Assembly: GCA_041660385.1 (NCBI GenBank)
Contig: JBAZWJ010000013.1
Span: forward strand, 1-64,000
Reading direction: 5' to 3'
DNA length: 64,000 nucleotides
Source: DYJE01 sp041660385
GTDB lineage: Bacteria > Desulfobacterota > Desulfobacteria > Desulfobacterales > Desulfolunaceae
The translations under genes were made by a program, and so were the position numbers. Shown here one piece after another: positions 1 to 7,966 of this stretch; position 1 is the first letter of the stretch; each line of letters starts with the position of its first letter. Under the pieces are notes generated by a model that was not told where the DNA came from, ran no database searches, and saw only the letters and a list, made by a program, of their open reading frames with translations.

Positions 1-1
1 A

Positions 2-460
2 AAAGGCGAGGTGGTGATGGGAGTGGTTAACAACCCGGTGATGGGTGAACTTTTCACCACCGTAAAAGGCCAGGGTTCCTGGTTGAACGGAAAAAAAATC
101 AGCGTTTCAGATAAAACCGCCATGACCGATTGCCTGCTGGCCACGGGTTTTGCCTATAATTTCAAAGAGATTTTTGATGATATCATGATCCGGCTCGGAC
201 GCTGCCTTGATGCGTCACAGGGGATTAGACGTTTGGGTTCTGCGGCCATAGATCTTTGCTATGTGGCCTGCGGACGGTTTGACGGTTACTGGGAACAGAA
301 TCTTAAACCCTGGGACACAGCGGCAGGACAGCTGATCGCCAGGGAAGCCGGGGCTGTTGTGACTGATTTTTCGAATTATCCATTCAATCCGTGGATGCTT
401 GAAATCGCTGCCGCAAACCCGACGGTCCACAAAGAATTACTTGATTTACTGAAGGTGTGA
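2..460 (+). CDS. suhB: Inositol-1-monophosphatase family protein, C-terminal part
   Basis: The reading frame is open from base 2, so the start lies outside the window; 152 codons of the C-terminal half remain. Full-length family members are about 260 residues. The family hydrolyses inositol-1-phosphate and related sugar phosphates with Mg2+. The visible diagnostic part is the second metal-binding motif KPWDTAAGQLIAREAGA (W-D-x-A-A), preceded by the IRRLGSAAIDLCYVACGRFD segment typical of the family. The first metal-binding motif (DPLDGT type) is upstream and not visible. The next gene begins 7 bases after the stop, so the two are probably cotranscribed. The family assignment is secure; the exact substrate cannot be read from sequence. 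Confidence 0.93.
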   Translation, partial: KGEVVMGVVNNPVMGELFTTVKGQGSWLNGKKISVSDKTAMTDCLLATGFAYNFKEIFDDIMIRLGRCLDASQGIRRLGSAAIDLCYVACGRFDGYWEQNLKPWDTAAGQLIAREAGAVVTDFSNYPFNPWMLEIAAANPTVHKELLDLLKV

Positions 461-467
461 TTGACGT

Positions 468-680
468 ATGGCTTTATCAAAAAAAACACTGGCATTGATC
501 ATTGAAAGCCAGCTTGGAAAACATCTGGACTGCTTTGGTGCGTTTGACCTGACCGATCCTGTCTGCAAAGAATACTGCATTCTCTGTTTGAAATGCATCA
601 TTGCAAAAAACAAACACTTTAAAGTGGATATTTTAAGCGAATATCTGGTCAGCCAGCCTGCACCCATTCGGTTGAACTGA
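468..680 (+). CDS. Small Cys-rich conserved hypothetical protein
   Basis: A 70-residue protein with a cysteine cluster (CKEYCILCLKC, about residues 33-43) and one earlier Cys. The spacing could hold a metal or an iron-sulfur centre, but this is not a motif I recognise. There is no signal peptide or membrane segment. The ATG is 7 bases after the stop of the inositol monophosphatase gene, and a GAAGGTG stretch at the end of that gene can serve as ribosome-binding site. The tight spacing and normal codon use support a real gene. No function is assigned. Confidence 0.6.
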   Translation: MALSKKTLALIIESQLGKHLDCFGAFDLTDPVCKEYCILCLKCIIAKNKHFKVDILSEYLVSQPAPIRLN

Positions 681-690
681 TCGGCATGTG

Positions 691-710
691 ATGGGTTTCA
701 CCCATCCTAC
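691..710 (-). repeat. Partial GTAGGATGGGTG dispersed repeat
   Basis: This is a short reverse-strand copy of the GTAGGATGGGTGNANC...ACCCATCA repeat that also occurs at 2815-2847, 38075-38107, 47250-47282 and 47295-47327. Only the GTAGGATGGG end is kept. It lies 10 bases after the stop of the small Cys-rich gene. Confidence 0.55.
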
Positions 711-713
711 AAT

Positions 714-836
714 CAATGCCGTTTCCTTAAGATTTTTTTTGTAGGGGCGGGTTCCAAACCCGACCGGAATCTTGAGGTGGATCATTGGCAGGGCAGGTTT
801 GGAACCTGCCCCTACGGTATTGGGAAACGGCTGATG
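714..836. repeat. MITE-like palindromic element (GTAGGGGCGGGTT type)
   Basis: The left end reads CAATGCCGTTTCCTTAAGA, matching in inverted orientation the right end of the copy at 2908-2989. The interior holds the inverted pair GTAGGGGCGGGTTCCAAACC (741 onward) and GGTTTGGAACCTGCCCCTAC (to about 815). The right terminal repeat is degenerate (GGGAAACGGCTGATG). It fills most of the 681-993 gap. No coding sequence was seen here. Confidence 0.65.
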
Positions 837-920
837 ATCCTTCAGTGTGATATAAATGGGTTAGGCTTTCGTTCCGATGCAGGATGCATGTGGAACACAA
901 CCCATCACCAAAACACTCTC

Positions 921-951
921 TTGTATTTTTTTTATCCAGAATTCATAATAT
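921..951 (+). promoter_or_regulatory. Possible sigma-70 promoter for the lipoprotein gene
   Basis: TTGTAT (921-926) and TAATAT (946-951) are separated by 19 bases in an AT-rich stretch about 40 bases before the lipoprotein start. The spacing is longer than the ideal 17, so this is a weak call from sequence alone. Confidence 0.3.
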
Positions 952-993
952 AACGATTAACACAGACCCCAACAAACCGGAGACAGAGGAACA

Positions 994-2619
994 ATGCACA
1001 GAAATGTGACGGGCAATGCAAAATCGGGATCAAGAAAAAGCTTCTTTCGCCTGTTGGTGTTGATCTTATTCGTTTCCGGATTCATTTCCGGCTGCGGATT
1101 GCCAGGAGAGATGAAGAAACGTGCCGTGGATATGGACAAGGCTCTGACTGAACTGGACACTGAAATCCAGGGCAGAGAAAAGTCGTACGCTGATCTTGAA
1201 AATACAGCTGATTTCAAAACAAACTATCTCACCTACGCCACACGTGAAACGTGGAGCGGGTATTTTGACAAAGCCCGCACAAAATTGACTGAAGCGAAAA
1301 CCATTTCAAGCCAGAATCTTGCCCCTCTGATCAAGAAAAACAGCAAAAAAGACATCAAGGCCGTGGACGCACTTCTGAACAAGATCAACGATCTTAAAAT
1401 GGAAGCGTCTCAACTGACCATGTATCCGTTAAACCGCATAGACATTATAAAAAATGCCGAAAAAAATGCGGCGCAGATGCGTGAAAAATCGGTTTCCGAT
1501 ATGGAAAAACAGAAGACTCTGATGGGTGTTCTGTCACCTGCTGCTGAAAAGGCTTTAAGCAATCATCCCACCCGGCAAGATGCCATTAAGTTAAGGCTCA
1601 AACCCCTCATGGAGGGCTACGCCAATTCTATTGCCTCCATGGGAATCATTGAAAAAGAAATGAAGTCGGAATCACCGGACTATGCTTTTTTTGCGGATGC
1701 CTGCATCGCCATAGAAAAAAACCTTCGGCTCACTGAAAAGGAACAACCGATTCTTTATTCAAAACTCGGTGAACTGGACCGGAGCTATTCCAAGACCCTC
1801 ATTGATATGAACGCTGAGTACTTTTTGCAGATCGGTCGTGTTTCATGGGAAGAAAGCGAGTACATAGAATACCCTACGGAAACCGAATACGCGTACGACC
1901 CTGTTCAGGTGGATGAAGAAACTTTTGAATACTATTCCAACTGGCCCGATGAAGACAATGTGGCCAAAATGGGAAGTCTCTTCGGCAACAGCTTATCTGT
2001 GAAGGTGGAGCAGAAGATGTGGGACAGACTGGGCCTTGACCCCATGGTTTTCTGGCCTTCTTCTGACAACGAGGCCGAATACTTCATTAAAAACATGCCC
2101 TCCAGGCTGTTTCATAAGTACAGAATCATGGAAAACGAAAAGGTATCTGAAACAGACTGGATTGAAGTGGACGAGACCTTTTTCTACGCCAATGAAGACA
2201 ACCTGGGCATGGATCTGATCGTTAAACCTTTCGGGTACTTTGAAGACGAGGCCATCAAAACCGCCACACCCCAGGGCATGGCTTATGTGGGAAACCAACG
2301 CTACGGTAGATGGCGCACAGGAAGCGACGGTCTTTCCTTCTGGGAATTCTACGGCATGTACAGCCTTTTGAACAATGTCATCGGAATGCGTTACTATCGC
2401 CCCGATTACGATATGTGGAACAGGAATTACAGGGGACGGAAACCCTATTACGGCCAGGAAAATAACGGAGAACGCTACGGCTCGGGCGGTGTGTTCACCC
2501 GGACCCGTTATGCGGGGAGTTACTACTCACGCTCCGGCGGTTTCAGACGATCTGAGGATTCGGTGCGGGGTGCGGGCGCGAGTTCACGAGGGCGTGGTAT
2601 AGGCGGCGGCGGAAAATAG
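994..2619 (+). CDS. Large lipoprotein of unknown function with Gly/Arg/Ser-rich tail
   Basis: A 541-residue protein. An N-terminal basic stretch and hydrophobic segment (about 18-33) end in a lipobox, FISGC, with the acylated Cys at about residue 34, so it should be membrane-anchored on the periplasmic side. Residues about 40-270 are highly charged and predicted largely helical. The middle is rich in acidic and aromatic residues (EEDNVAKMG, DEDNLGMD). The last 60 residues are low-complexity Gly/Arg/Ser/Tyr. A GAGGAACA ribosome-binding site precedes the ATG. The enterobacterial yjf cluster also pairs a lipoprotein (YjfM, DUF1190) with a DUF350 protein, so a role with the adjacent membrane cluster is possible, but I cannot show homology to YjfM. 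Function unknown. Confidence 0.85.
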   Translation: MHRNVTGNAKSGSRKSFFRLLVLILFVSGFISGCGLPGEMKKRAVDMDKALTELDTEIQGREKSYADLENTADFKTNYLTYATRETWSGYFDKARTKLTEAKTISSQNLAPLIKKNSKKDIKAVDALLNKINDLKMEASQLTMYPLNRIDIIKNAEKNAAQMREKSVSDMEKQKTLMGVLSPAAEKALSNHPTRQDAIKLRLKPLMEGYANSIASMGIIEKEMKSESPDYAFFADACIAIEKNLRLTEKEQPILYSKLGELDRSYSKTLIDMNAEYFLQIGRVSWEESEYIEYPTETEYAYDPVQVDEETFEYYSNWPDEDNVAKMGSLFGNSLSVKVEQKMWDRLGLDPMVFWPSSDNEAEYFIKNMPSRLFHKYRIMENEKVSETDWIEVDETFFYANEDNLGMDLIVKPFGYFEDEAIKTATPQGMAYVGNQRYGRWRTGSDGLSFWEFYGMYSLLNNVIGMRYYRPDYDMWNRNYRGRKPYYGQENNGERYGSGGVFTRTRYAGSYYSRSGGFRRSEDSVRGAGASSRGRGIGGGGK

Positions 2620-2623
2620 AACA

Positions 2624-2750
2624 ATGGAGACTGTATATTTTGGCCTGATACGGCGTTCTCGGAATTTTTAGATCCTCGACGTAGCGCTGCTACGCCTGCG
2701 GTCTAAAAATTCCTGCGGCCTTGTCTCAGACCAAAATCTACAGTCTCCAT
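2624..2750. repeat. Long imperfect palindrome after the lipoprotein gene
   Basis: The ends are exact inverted repeats (ATGGAGACTG at 2624, CAGTCTCCAT ending 2750). Further in, GGAATTTTTAGA pairs with TCTAAAAATTCC, and the centre is GTAGCGCTGCTAC. The 127 bases could form a long cruciform or RNA hairpin just downstream of the stop codon. It may limit read-through, but it lacks a T-tract and is not a classical terminator. Confidence 0.75.
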
Positions 2751-2814
2751 TTACATAGCAACCACCGAGTAAAAAAAGGTGCGGTTAATTTCGGGTCAAA
2801 ACAAAAATGAGCCT

Positions 2815-2847
2815 GTAGGATGGGTGGAGCTTTGGCGTAACCCATCA
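2815..2847 (+). repeat. GTAGGATGGGTGGAGC dispersed repeat
   Basis: It starts GTAGGATGGGTGGAGC and ends GCGTAACCCATCA. The same 33-base unit recurs at 38075-38107 and, as an inverted pair, at 47250-47327. The ends (GATGGGTGGAG/ACCCATC) are partly self-complementary. Confidence 0.75.
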
Positions 2848-2907
2848 GAATTGACTGCATTTGGCATATTTAATTGCCGGTTCAATTTATTTATGATGAT
2901 ACGCCAA

Positions 2908-2989
2908 GGGCGACCGGCGGGTCGCCCCTACGGTCATCGTATAAATCAAAATGTGCTTTTAAAATAATTATTCTTAAGAAACGGCATTG
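2908..2989 (+). repeat. MITE-like element, right half (GGCGACC type)
   Basis: An 82-base block aligns without gaps to 50243-50324, at roughly 85% identity by eye. It starts GGGCGACCGGCGGGTCGCCC and ends TTCTTAAGAAACGGCATTG. The left terminal repeat is missing here. The end of the element contributes TTG to a possible -35 box for the DUF350 gene. Together with 2624-2750 and 2815-2847 it accounts for most of the 2620-3049 gap. Confidence 0.7.
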
Positions 2990-3015
2990 AGTTTAACCTA
3001 TACCGCGACTAATAA
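2987..3015 (+). promoter_or_regulatory. Possible promoter of the DUF350/polyamine cluster
   Basis: TTGAGT (2987-2992) and TAATAA (3010-3015) are 17 bases apart, 35 bases before the DUF350 start. The -35 box overlaps the CATTG end of the repeat at 2908-2989. The inference is from sequence only. Confidence 0.4.
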
Positions 3016-3049
3016 ACGCGACTTATAAATCTGATCAGGGAGGCGATCC

Positions 3050-3892
3050 ATGAATTATATCATTTCGGTGGGGCAAAGCGCGGCATATGCGTTGATGGTT
3101 GTTTTGTTCTGGTACATCAGCAAGCTCATCACCGACAGAATGACCAAGGCCGATGACGATGAACATATCGAAGGCAGGAAAAACCTCTCCATGGCTCTGA
3201 TGCGAACAGGTCAATACCTGGGAATCGCCATCGGAATGGCGGCGGCATTAACCGGCGGAGAAAGCGGTGCTCATTCTTTTGTGAAAGACCTGACATTGCT
3301 CGCCGTGGATGGTGCCTTGATCGTGGCGTTGTTCCAGGTTTCCCGGGTCATATGCGACAAGCTGATCATAACCATGGCCTGCAACGAAACCGAGATCGAA
3401 AACAACAACATTGCCGTTGGCCTTGCCGAATGCGGTATGCTGGTGGGAACTGGGCTGATCATGAACGGCGCATTTTCAGGTGAAGGAGACCTGCTCCAGG
3501 GCGTTGTCTTCTTCCTCCTGGGTCAGGCCGTGTTCATTGCGGCAGCAAGACTTTTCACAGCCATCAAGTCTTACCACCTCATCAAAGAAATCGTTCAGGG
3601 CAACGTTTCAGCCGGAATCGTCCTTGCCGGAAATTTCATTTCTTTAGGTTTTATCATGAGAACCAGCGTTTCCGGGGCGTTTACAGGCTGGACAAACGAC
3701 CTTCTGTCCTTTGGTATTTCAGCTGTTACAGGTGTCGTCTTTCTGATTCTGTTCCAGTGGATTGCCGATCTTCTTTTCCTTCCCAGCACCAAGGAACGAC
3801 AGCAGATCGTGGATAACAAAAACAGCGCCGCAGCCTTGATTATCGCGGGAATTCAGACCGGCCTTTCCATCATTGTGGGCAGCCTTGTCTGA
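3050..3892 (+). CDS. DUF350 (YjfL-like) integral membrane protein
   Basis: A 280-residue, strongly hydrophobic protein with two similar halves. Each has about four membrane segments, fitting the duplicated DUF350 (PF03994) architecture; a central hydrophilic stretch (NETEIENNN) joins them. E. coli YjfL is a shorter relative. The molecular function of DUF350 proteins is not established, but they recur beside PspA-like, TelA-like and polyamine genes. The start is set by an AGGGAGGCGATCC ribosome-binding site. The stop is one base from the spermidine synthase start, so translation is probably coupled. It is likely the first gene of the cluster running to 10107. Confidence 0.85.
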   Translation: MNYIISVGQSAAYALMVVLFWYISKLITDRMTKADDDEHIEGRKNLSMALMRTGQYLGIAIGMAAALTGGESGAHSFVKDLTLLAVDGALIVALFQVSRVICDKLIITMACNETEIENNNIAVGLAECGMLVGTGLIMNGAFSGEGDLLQGVVFFLLGQAVFIAAARLFTAIKSYHLIKEIVQGNVSAGIVLAGNFISLGFIMRTSVSGAFTGWTNDLLSFGISAVTGVVFLILFQWIADLLFLPSTKERQQIVDNKNSAAALIIAGIQTGLSIIVGSLV

Positions 3893-3893
3893 T

Positions 3894-5621
3894 ATGAACC
3901 CCGGATCCACACCTGCTGTACCCGTTCAGTCTCTTTCTGACGGACGAAGGCGGCTTGCCACATCCCTGCTGGCGCTGACCATGTTCTTCACCGGAGCCTG
4001 CGGCCTTGTGTCAGAGTACGCACTGGGAGCTGTTTCGTCCTACATTCTGGGAAACAGCATTGAACAGATGTGTATGACCATCGCTGTGATGATGCTGATG
4101 ATGGCCGCCGGGTCTTATATTCAGATCATCTTTAAAAAAAACCTCGTCGAGACATTCATCCATATTGAACTTGCCATCGCCATCATCGGCGGTTTCGCGC
4201 CCCTTGCCATGTATGCGGCCTTCGGGTTTCTTGAACATCACTTTATCCTGGTTCAGTATTTCTTCATCTGCTCCATGGGGCTTTTGATCGGCCTTGAAAT
4301 CCCCGTGGTCCTTCGGATCAACCAGGAATACTCCAAGTCGCTGGGAGTCAATGTGGCCAATGTCTACGGCCCGGACTACATCGGGGCATTTATGGGCGCA
4401 GTGATCTGGGTATACTACCTCTTGCGGAATTTCCCCATCACCGAGATCAGCTTTATGATGGCCGGGGTCAACCTGTTCGTGGCGGTGGTGACCTTCAGCT
4501 ATTTTTACAGCCTGGGACTTGTCAGGAAAAAAGTCGTTATTTTTATTCTGATCATCCTGACCTTTGCCGCACTTGTTCTGGGATTCATGAACAACAGACG
4601 CTGGAGCGTGGCTCTGGAACAACGGCTTTACGACGATAAGGTGGTCAGCTCCATCCTTACAAAATACCAGCAACTGGTGATGACCTACAGAAAGGAAGCG
4701 GACGAGCACAGACTTTACATCAACGGAAATCTTCAGTTTTCAAGCGTGGACGAAGCAATATATCATGAACAGCTTGTCCACCCCGTCATGAGCCTTGTTC
4801 CCGATCACCCCAAGGTTCTGATTCTGGGTGGCGGAGACGGCATGGCTCTGCGGGAAGTCTTAAAATACGACGATGTAAAATCAGTGACCCTTGTGGACAT
4901 TGATCCGGATATGGTTGAATTTTCCCGGACAAACCCGGTCATGACACGGTTGAATAAAAACGCTCTGGCTGATCAGCGTGTGACTGTTCTCCACCCTGAA
5001 GGGGTTGACAGCCAGGGAGTGAAAAACATATTCCAGGAAACAGGCGAGCTGAAAACAGACGGAAACGGAAAACCTTATCCTGATGTGGTGAAGACAGCCG
5101 TTGTCAAGGTTCTCAACATTGATGCTGACAAATTCATCGAAACGGTCCGGGAAAAGTACAACGTGATCATCATCGATTTTCCCGACCCCAACGCAATTGA
5201 ACTTGCCAAACTTTACAGCCGTGAATTCTATCTGAAGCTGAAAAACATTCTTTCGGAAAACGGCATGTTCGTTGTCCAGTCCACGTCCCCCTACCATGCA
5301 AAAGAAGCATTTCTCTGTGTTAAAAGGACCATCGCTTCTGCGGGATTTGCCGTGATCCCCTACCACGACAATGTTCCGTCATTTGGAGACTGGGGCTGGA
5401 TTCTGGGCTGGAAAAAACAAGCCATACCCCATGAAGTGATACAAAACCGCATTGCCACCATGGACATAAAACCCCAGACAAGGTATATCACTCCGGAGGT
5501 GTTCAGAAGCGCGCTGGTTTTCGGTAAAGGGCGGCTTGATGAGACGAACAAGGAAATCAATACATTGATGCGGCCTGTGGTTCTGGATCTTTATACTCGG
5601 GAAGGATGGAAGATTGAGTAG
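3894..5621 (+). CDS. speE: Membrane-anchored polyamine aminopropyltransferase (spermidine synthase)
   Basis: A 575-residue fusion. The N-terminal ~240 residues hold about seven membrane segments; the C-terminal ~330 form an aminopropyltransferase domain. That domain has the decarboxylated-AdoMet motif LILGGGDGMALREVL followed by the acidic VDIDPDMV strand, and IDFPDPN at the catalytic loop. The reaction transfers an aminopropyl group from decarboxylated AdoMet to a diamine, releasing methylthioadenosine. Soluble SpeE is about 290 residues, so the membrane half is an added module. An insertion of about 30 residues (QETGELKTDGNGK region) lies before the IDFPDP motif. ATG 3894 is preferred to an upstream GTG at 3873 because it abuts the DUF350 stop. 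SpeD at 9745 supplies the co-substrate. The diamine acceptor is uncertain. Confidence 0.92.
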   Translation: MNPGSTPAVPVQSLSDGRRRLATSLLALTMFFTGACGLVSEYALGAVSSYILGNSIEQMCMTIAVMMLMMAAGSYIQIIFKKNLVETFIHIELAIAIIGGFAPLAMYAAFGFLEHHFILVQYFFICSMGLLIGLEIPVVLRINQEYSKSLGVNVANVYGPDYIGAFMGAVIWVYYLLRNFPITEISFMMAGVNLFVAVVTFSYFYSLGLVRKKVVIFILIILTFAALVLGFMNNRRWSVALEQRLYDDKVVSSILTKYQQLVMTYRKEADEHRLYINGNLQFSSVDEAIYHEQLVHPVMSLVPDHPKVLILGGGDGMALREVLKYDDVKSVTLVDIDPDMVEFSRTNPVMTRLNKNALADQRVTVLHPEGVDSQGVKNIFQETGELKTDGNGKPYPDVVKTAVVKVLNIDADKFIETVREKYNVIIIDFPDPNAIELAKLYSREFYLKLKNILSENGMFVVQSTSPYHAKEAFLCVKRTIASAGFAVIPYHDNVPSFGDWGWILGWKKQAIPHEVIQNRIATMDIKPQTRYITPEVFRSALVFGKGRLDETNKEINTLMRPVVLDLYTREGWKIE

Positions 5622-5631
5622 ATATGAAAAA

Positions 5632-5670
5632 TGAACGTCCAACATCCAACGCTCAACGTTCAACGTCCAA
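5632..5670. repeat. GAACGTT/CAACGTCC short-period repeat
   Basis: Near-tandem units of about 9-10 bases (GTCCAAC, ATCCAAC, GCTCAAC, GTTCAAC). A related tract on the other strand lies at 10187-10228. Both flank the polyamine cluster. Confidence 0.45.
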
Positions 5671-5754
5671 TGGGTTGCTTTAGTGAGTGTGATACATTGA
5701 ATAATAAACTAATGTTATGGCAAAAATAAAGCTCCAACAAAACAACAGGTTGCT

Positions 5755-6420
5755 ATGAGACTAAATACTAAATCTTTAATCCCTTCAGCTTTCATCAGCT
5801 CAACATTCATTGACCTCAAAAAAGAGCGCTCGATTGTTGCAGAAATACTTAGGAATGAAGGTTTATACATAAACGCTCTTGATGTTCAACCAGCCTCAAC
5901 AAAATCATCAAAAAATAAAATCATTGAGGGGATAGAGGCAAGCGACTTTATTATACTTATAGTTGGTGAACGCTATGGTTCAATAATACCCCAAATGACA
6001 GGCTCACAAATGCTAAGCATTACATGGTGGGAATATCAAAATGCTCGTAAACTCAGACGACCAGTTTTAGTGTTTTTCAAATCCATAACTGATCTATCGC
6101 CAATAAATCACGATGACAAAAATGCTTCAGATTACGACTTTAAAAGACAAAAATTAATAAGATTTAAAGATATTTTATCACGAGATCATGATCCAAAATA
6201 CTTTTCATCAGTTAGCGAACTGTCTATACAAATAAAAAAATCGCTAATATCTGTTTATAGAGAAGGTTTTAAGTATCAACAGGAAAAGCATGATGACCTT
6301 AGAAGAAAAATAAATATAAAACCAGAAAAAAAGGAACTTGATTCAAAGGTTGAAAGTTTGTCACCTCTCGAAAATGAACAACAAACCAACAATATATTGA
6401 TAGGTTTACGAAGTATATGA
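5755..6420 (+). CDS. DUF4062 domain protein, probably horizontally acquired
   Basis: A 221-residue protein that opens with the DUF4062 hallmark SAFISSTFIDLKKERSIVAE, followed by IEASDFIILIVGERYGS and WWEYQNARKLRRPVLVF. DUF4062 is usually the N-terminal domain of large NTPase or effector proteins linked to defence or stress signalling. Here it stands alone with a Lys-rich, probably coiled tail from about residue 150. The gene is clearly AT-rich (about one third GC by eye) and uses codons unlike its neighbours. It splits the polyamine cluster and has repeats on both sides. The start codon has only a weak ribosome-binding site (CAGGTT). Function is unknown; a defence or effector role is a family-based guess. 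Confidence 0.8.
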   Translation: MRLNTKSLIPSAFISSTFIDLKKERSIVAEILRNEGLYINALDVQPASTKSSKNKIIEGIEASDFIILIVGERYGSIIPQMTGSQMLSITWWEYQNARKLRRPVLVFFKSITDLSPINHDDKNASDYDFKRQKLIRFKDILSRDHDPKYFSSVSELSIQIKKSLISVYREGFKYQQEKHDDLRRKINIKPEKKELDSKVESLSPLENEQQTNNILIGLRSI

Positions 6421-6493
6421 AGTCATAAAATGCATTCCAGAAGGGTCGGGGCGGACTCAACGTGTTGAATCTCCTCTTTCCCTTTGTTCCTTT

Positions 6494-6580
6494 CCTCGCT
6501 CCCAGGCTCTGGCCTGGAGTGTAGGAGAGGAGGCTCCAGCCTCCACTTATGCGTTACCAGGCCGGAGCTTGGGAACGAGG
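6494..6580. repeat. Palindromic repeat (CCTCGCTCCCAGGC / GAGCTTGGGAACGAGG)
   Basis: The inverted arms are CCTCGCTCCCAGGCTCTGG and CCGGAGCTTGGGAACGAGG. The internal hairpin is GGAGGCTCCAGCCTCC. It lies between the DUF4062 gene and the XpaC-like gene and marks one side of the likely insertion. Confidence 0.65.
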
Positions 6581-6673
6581 GTAAAGAAGAATTGTGTTTT
6601 AGTCAAATTTTGAAATCTTTAAACATACGATTCAAATGTATAAACAATATGAATAAGATATAAGGACGGACAT

Positions 6674-7309
6674 ATGGGAAAAAAGGGTAGTTTTTTTAAA
6701 AGCTTTATCGTCTACTTCGCTGGATTGGCGGTTGTCTTCGCTATTCTATGGGGCATAGGAATCATTCCCAAAGTCATCTGGGCGATGGTCGGGCTTGTGT
6801 TCATTGCAGCCCTGTCCGCAGCGCTGCTGGCCTTTGTCAAACCTCTGGGCGGGACTGATGATGAAAAACAGGAACCATCGGCCAAGGATCAAGCGCAACA
6901 ATCTCCCCTGGAACTGGCGGCCCGTCAAGGATTGGAAAACCTTGTCAGGCTGAACCTCAAGGCCCGTGAATCGGCGCTGGATGATGTCCTGCTGGTCAGC
7001 CTTGAGCAGCTGATCGACCGGCTTTTCAATATCCTGCCCCGACTGAATGAACAGCACAGAGGTTCGGAGCTTGCTTACGTGGTAAACAAAATTGCCGGAG
7101 AATACCTGGGCCAGATCACCGGATCATACTTCAGCCTTTCTGCTGAAGGGAGAACCGGGCAGAAAGCCGAATTATCAAGGCTTCTCAGCGGGCTGAACGC
7201 GGAGGTCTCAGAAATCATAAAAATTGTGGATGATCAAGCCACCGGTGAGTTCAAGACCCACGCCAAATTCATCAGCACCAAATTTTTCGGTGAAACGGTG
7301 GAAGCGTGA
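6674..7309 (+). CDS. XpaC-like membrane protein partnering TelA
   Basis: A 211-residue protein with two N-terminal membrane segments (about 10-28 and 33-54), a short polar linker and a helical cytoplasmic domain of about 140 residues. The layout (two TM helices, then an alpha-helical region, directly upstream of a TelA gene) matches the XpaC / '5-bromo-4-chloroindolyl phosphate hydrolysis' family, which forms the xpaC-yaaN pair with TelA in Bacillus subtilis. I base the call on architecture and neighbourhood, not on a diagnostic motif. It has a good ribosome-binding site (AAGGACGGACAT). The molecular role is unknown; membrane-stress or toxic-anion tolerance is inferred from TelA. Confidence 0.6.
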   Translation: MGKKGSFFKSFIVYFAGLAVVFAILWGIGIIPKVIWAMVGLVFIAALSAALLAFVKPLGGTDDEKQEPSAKDQAQQSPLELAARQGLENLVRLNLKARESALDDVLLVSLEQLIDRLFNILPRLNEQHRGSELAYVVNKIAGEYLGQITGSYFSLSAEGRTGQKAELSRLLSGLNAEVSEIIKIVDDQATGEFKTHAKFISTKFFGETVEA

Positions 7310-7405
7310 GTTTTTTATATCCACTCATTTTGCCTCTGGCGTCCCTGCCGGGCAATGCTGTTGACTTAAGCAATGCCCCAACGTCCAATCGCATCGCGCA
7401 ACAGC

Positions 7406-7659
7406 CCCTCGTTCCGGGGATTCTCCCCGGAATGCTTAACCGGAGGCTCTGCCTCCAAAATTGGGGGGATCGACTCACTCAAAATACGAGTAAGTAAGAA
7501 ACGATTTGAGACAGTATGAACACACATGTATAATTAAGAAAATCTGTCGATTTTTTAAGGCATGGAAGTGTGTAGCAAATTAAAAACAGCCCGTGATGTG
7601 CAACGTTGGAGGCGGAGCCTCCGTGGGGCGCATTCCGGGGAGAATCCCCGGAACGAGGG
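7406..7659. repeat. Inverted pair of CCTCGTTCCGGGGATTCTCC repeats
   Basis: The copy at 7406-7458 is repeated in inverted orientation at 7606-7659. Both contain CGTTCCGGGGATTCTCCCCG and a GGAGGCNNNGCCTCC hairpin. Partial copies occur at about 7796-7817 and 10142-10160. These occupy the 7310-7966 gap between the XpaC-like gene and telA. I see no gene in the gap. Confidence 0.65.
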
Positions 7660-7872
7660 ACACAGACGGCACTTTCAATAAAATAAACATCCGATTATTA
7701 TAAGGATCGGGTCATTTGTCGGGTTTCGTTCCTCTACCCGACCTACGAGAGTCTGACGCATTCTTGCTATGTATAAATCTATCGGGTAAAGTCAGGGAGA
7801 ATCCCCGGAACGAGGGGCAGCAACTTAAGAAACGTATATTTGCGCTATATTAAAATATCGACCAAGCCCAAC

Positions 7873-7921
7873 CCATTTGTCCAGATTTTTAAAATCTGGC
7901 CCCCCGGGAAGGCCGTCGGAG
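7873..7921 (+). repeat. CCAGATTTTTAAAATCTGG-type repeat before telA
   Basis: It reads CCATTTGTCCAGATTTTT then AAAATCTGGCC and CCGGGAAGGCCGTCGGAG. The same unit forms both outer arms of the palindrome at 50094-50389. It ends 46 bases before the telA start, and the telA reading frame runs open back through it, which makes an upstream start look possible. Confidence 0.6.
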
Positions 7922-7966
7922 ACATTAAAAAATTTGAACCAATATCAAAATAAAGGAGCGATACCT

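Noticed and set aside
2779..2967. 62-codon frame in the gap before DUF350
   Set aside because: It is made almost wholly of two dispersed repeats and has no recognisable protein content.
4011..4709. Long reverse-strand frame (232 codons) inside the spermidine synthase gene
   Set aside because: It is antisense to the membrane segments of a confidently identified gene and rich in His/Asp/Lys, as expected from the complement of hydrophobic codons.
7406..7817. Possible CRISPR array, because of several similar units
   Set aside because: Units occur in both orientations with irregular spacing and internal hairpins. There are no regular direct repeats with unique spacers and no cas genes.
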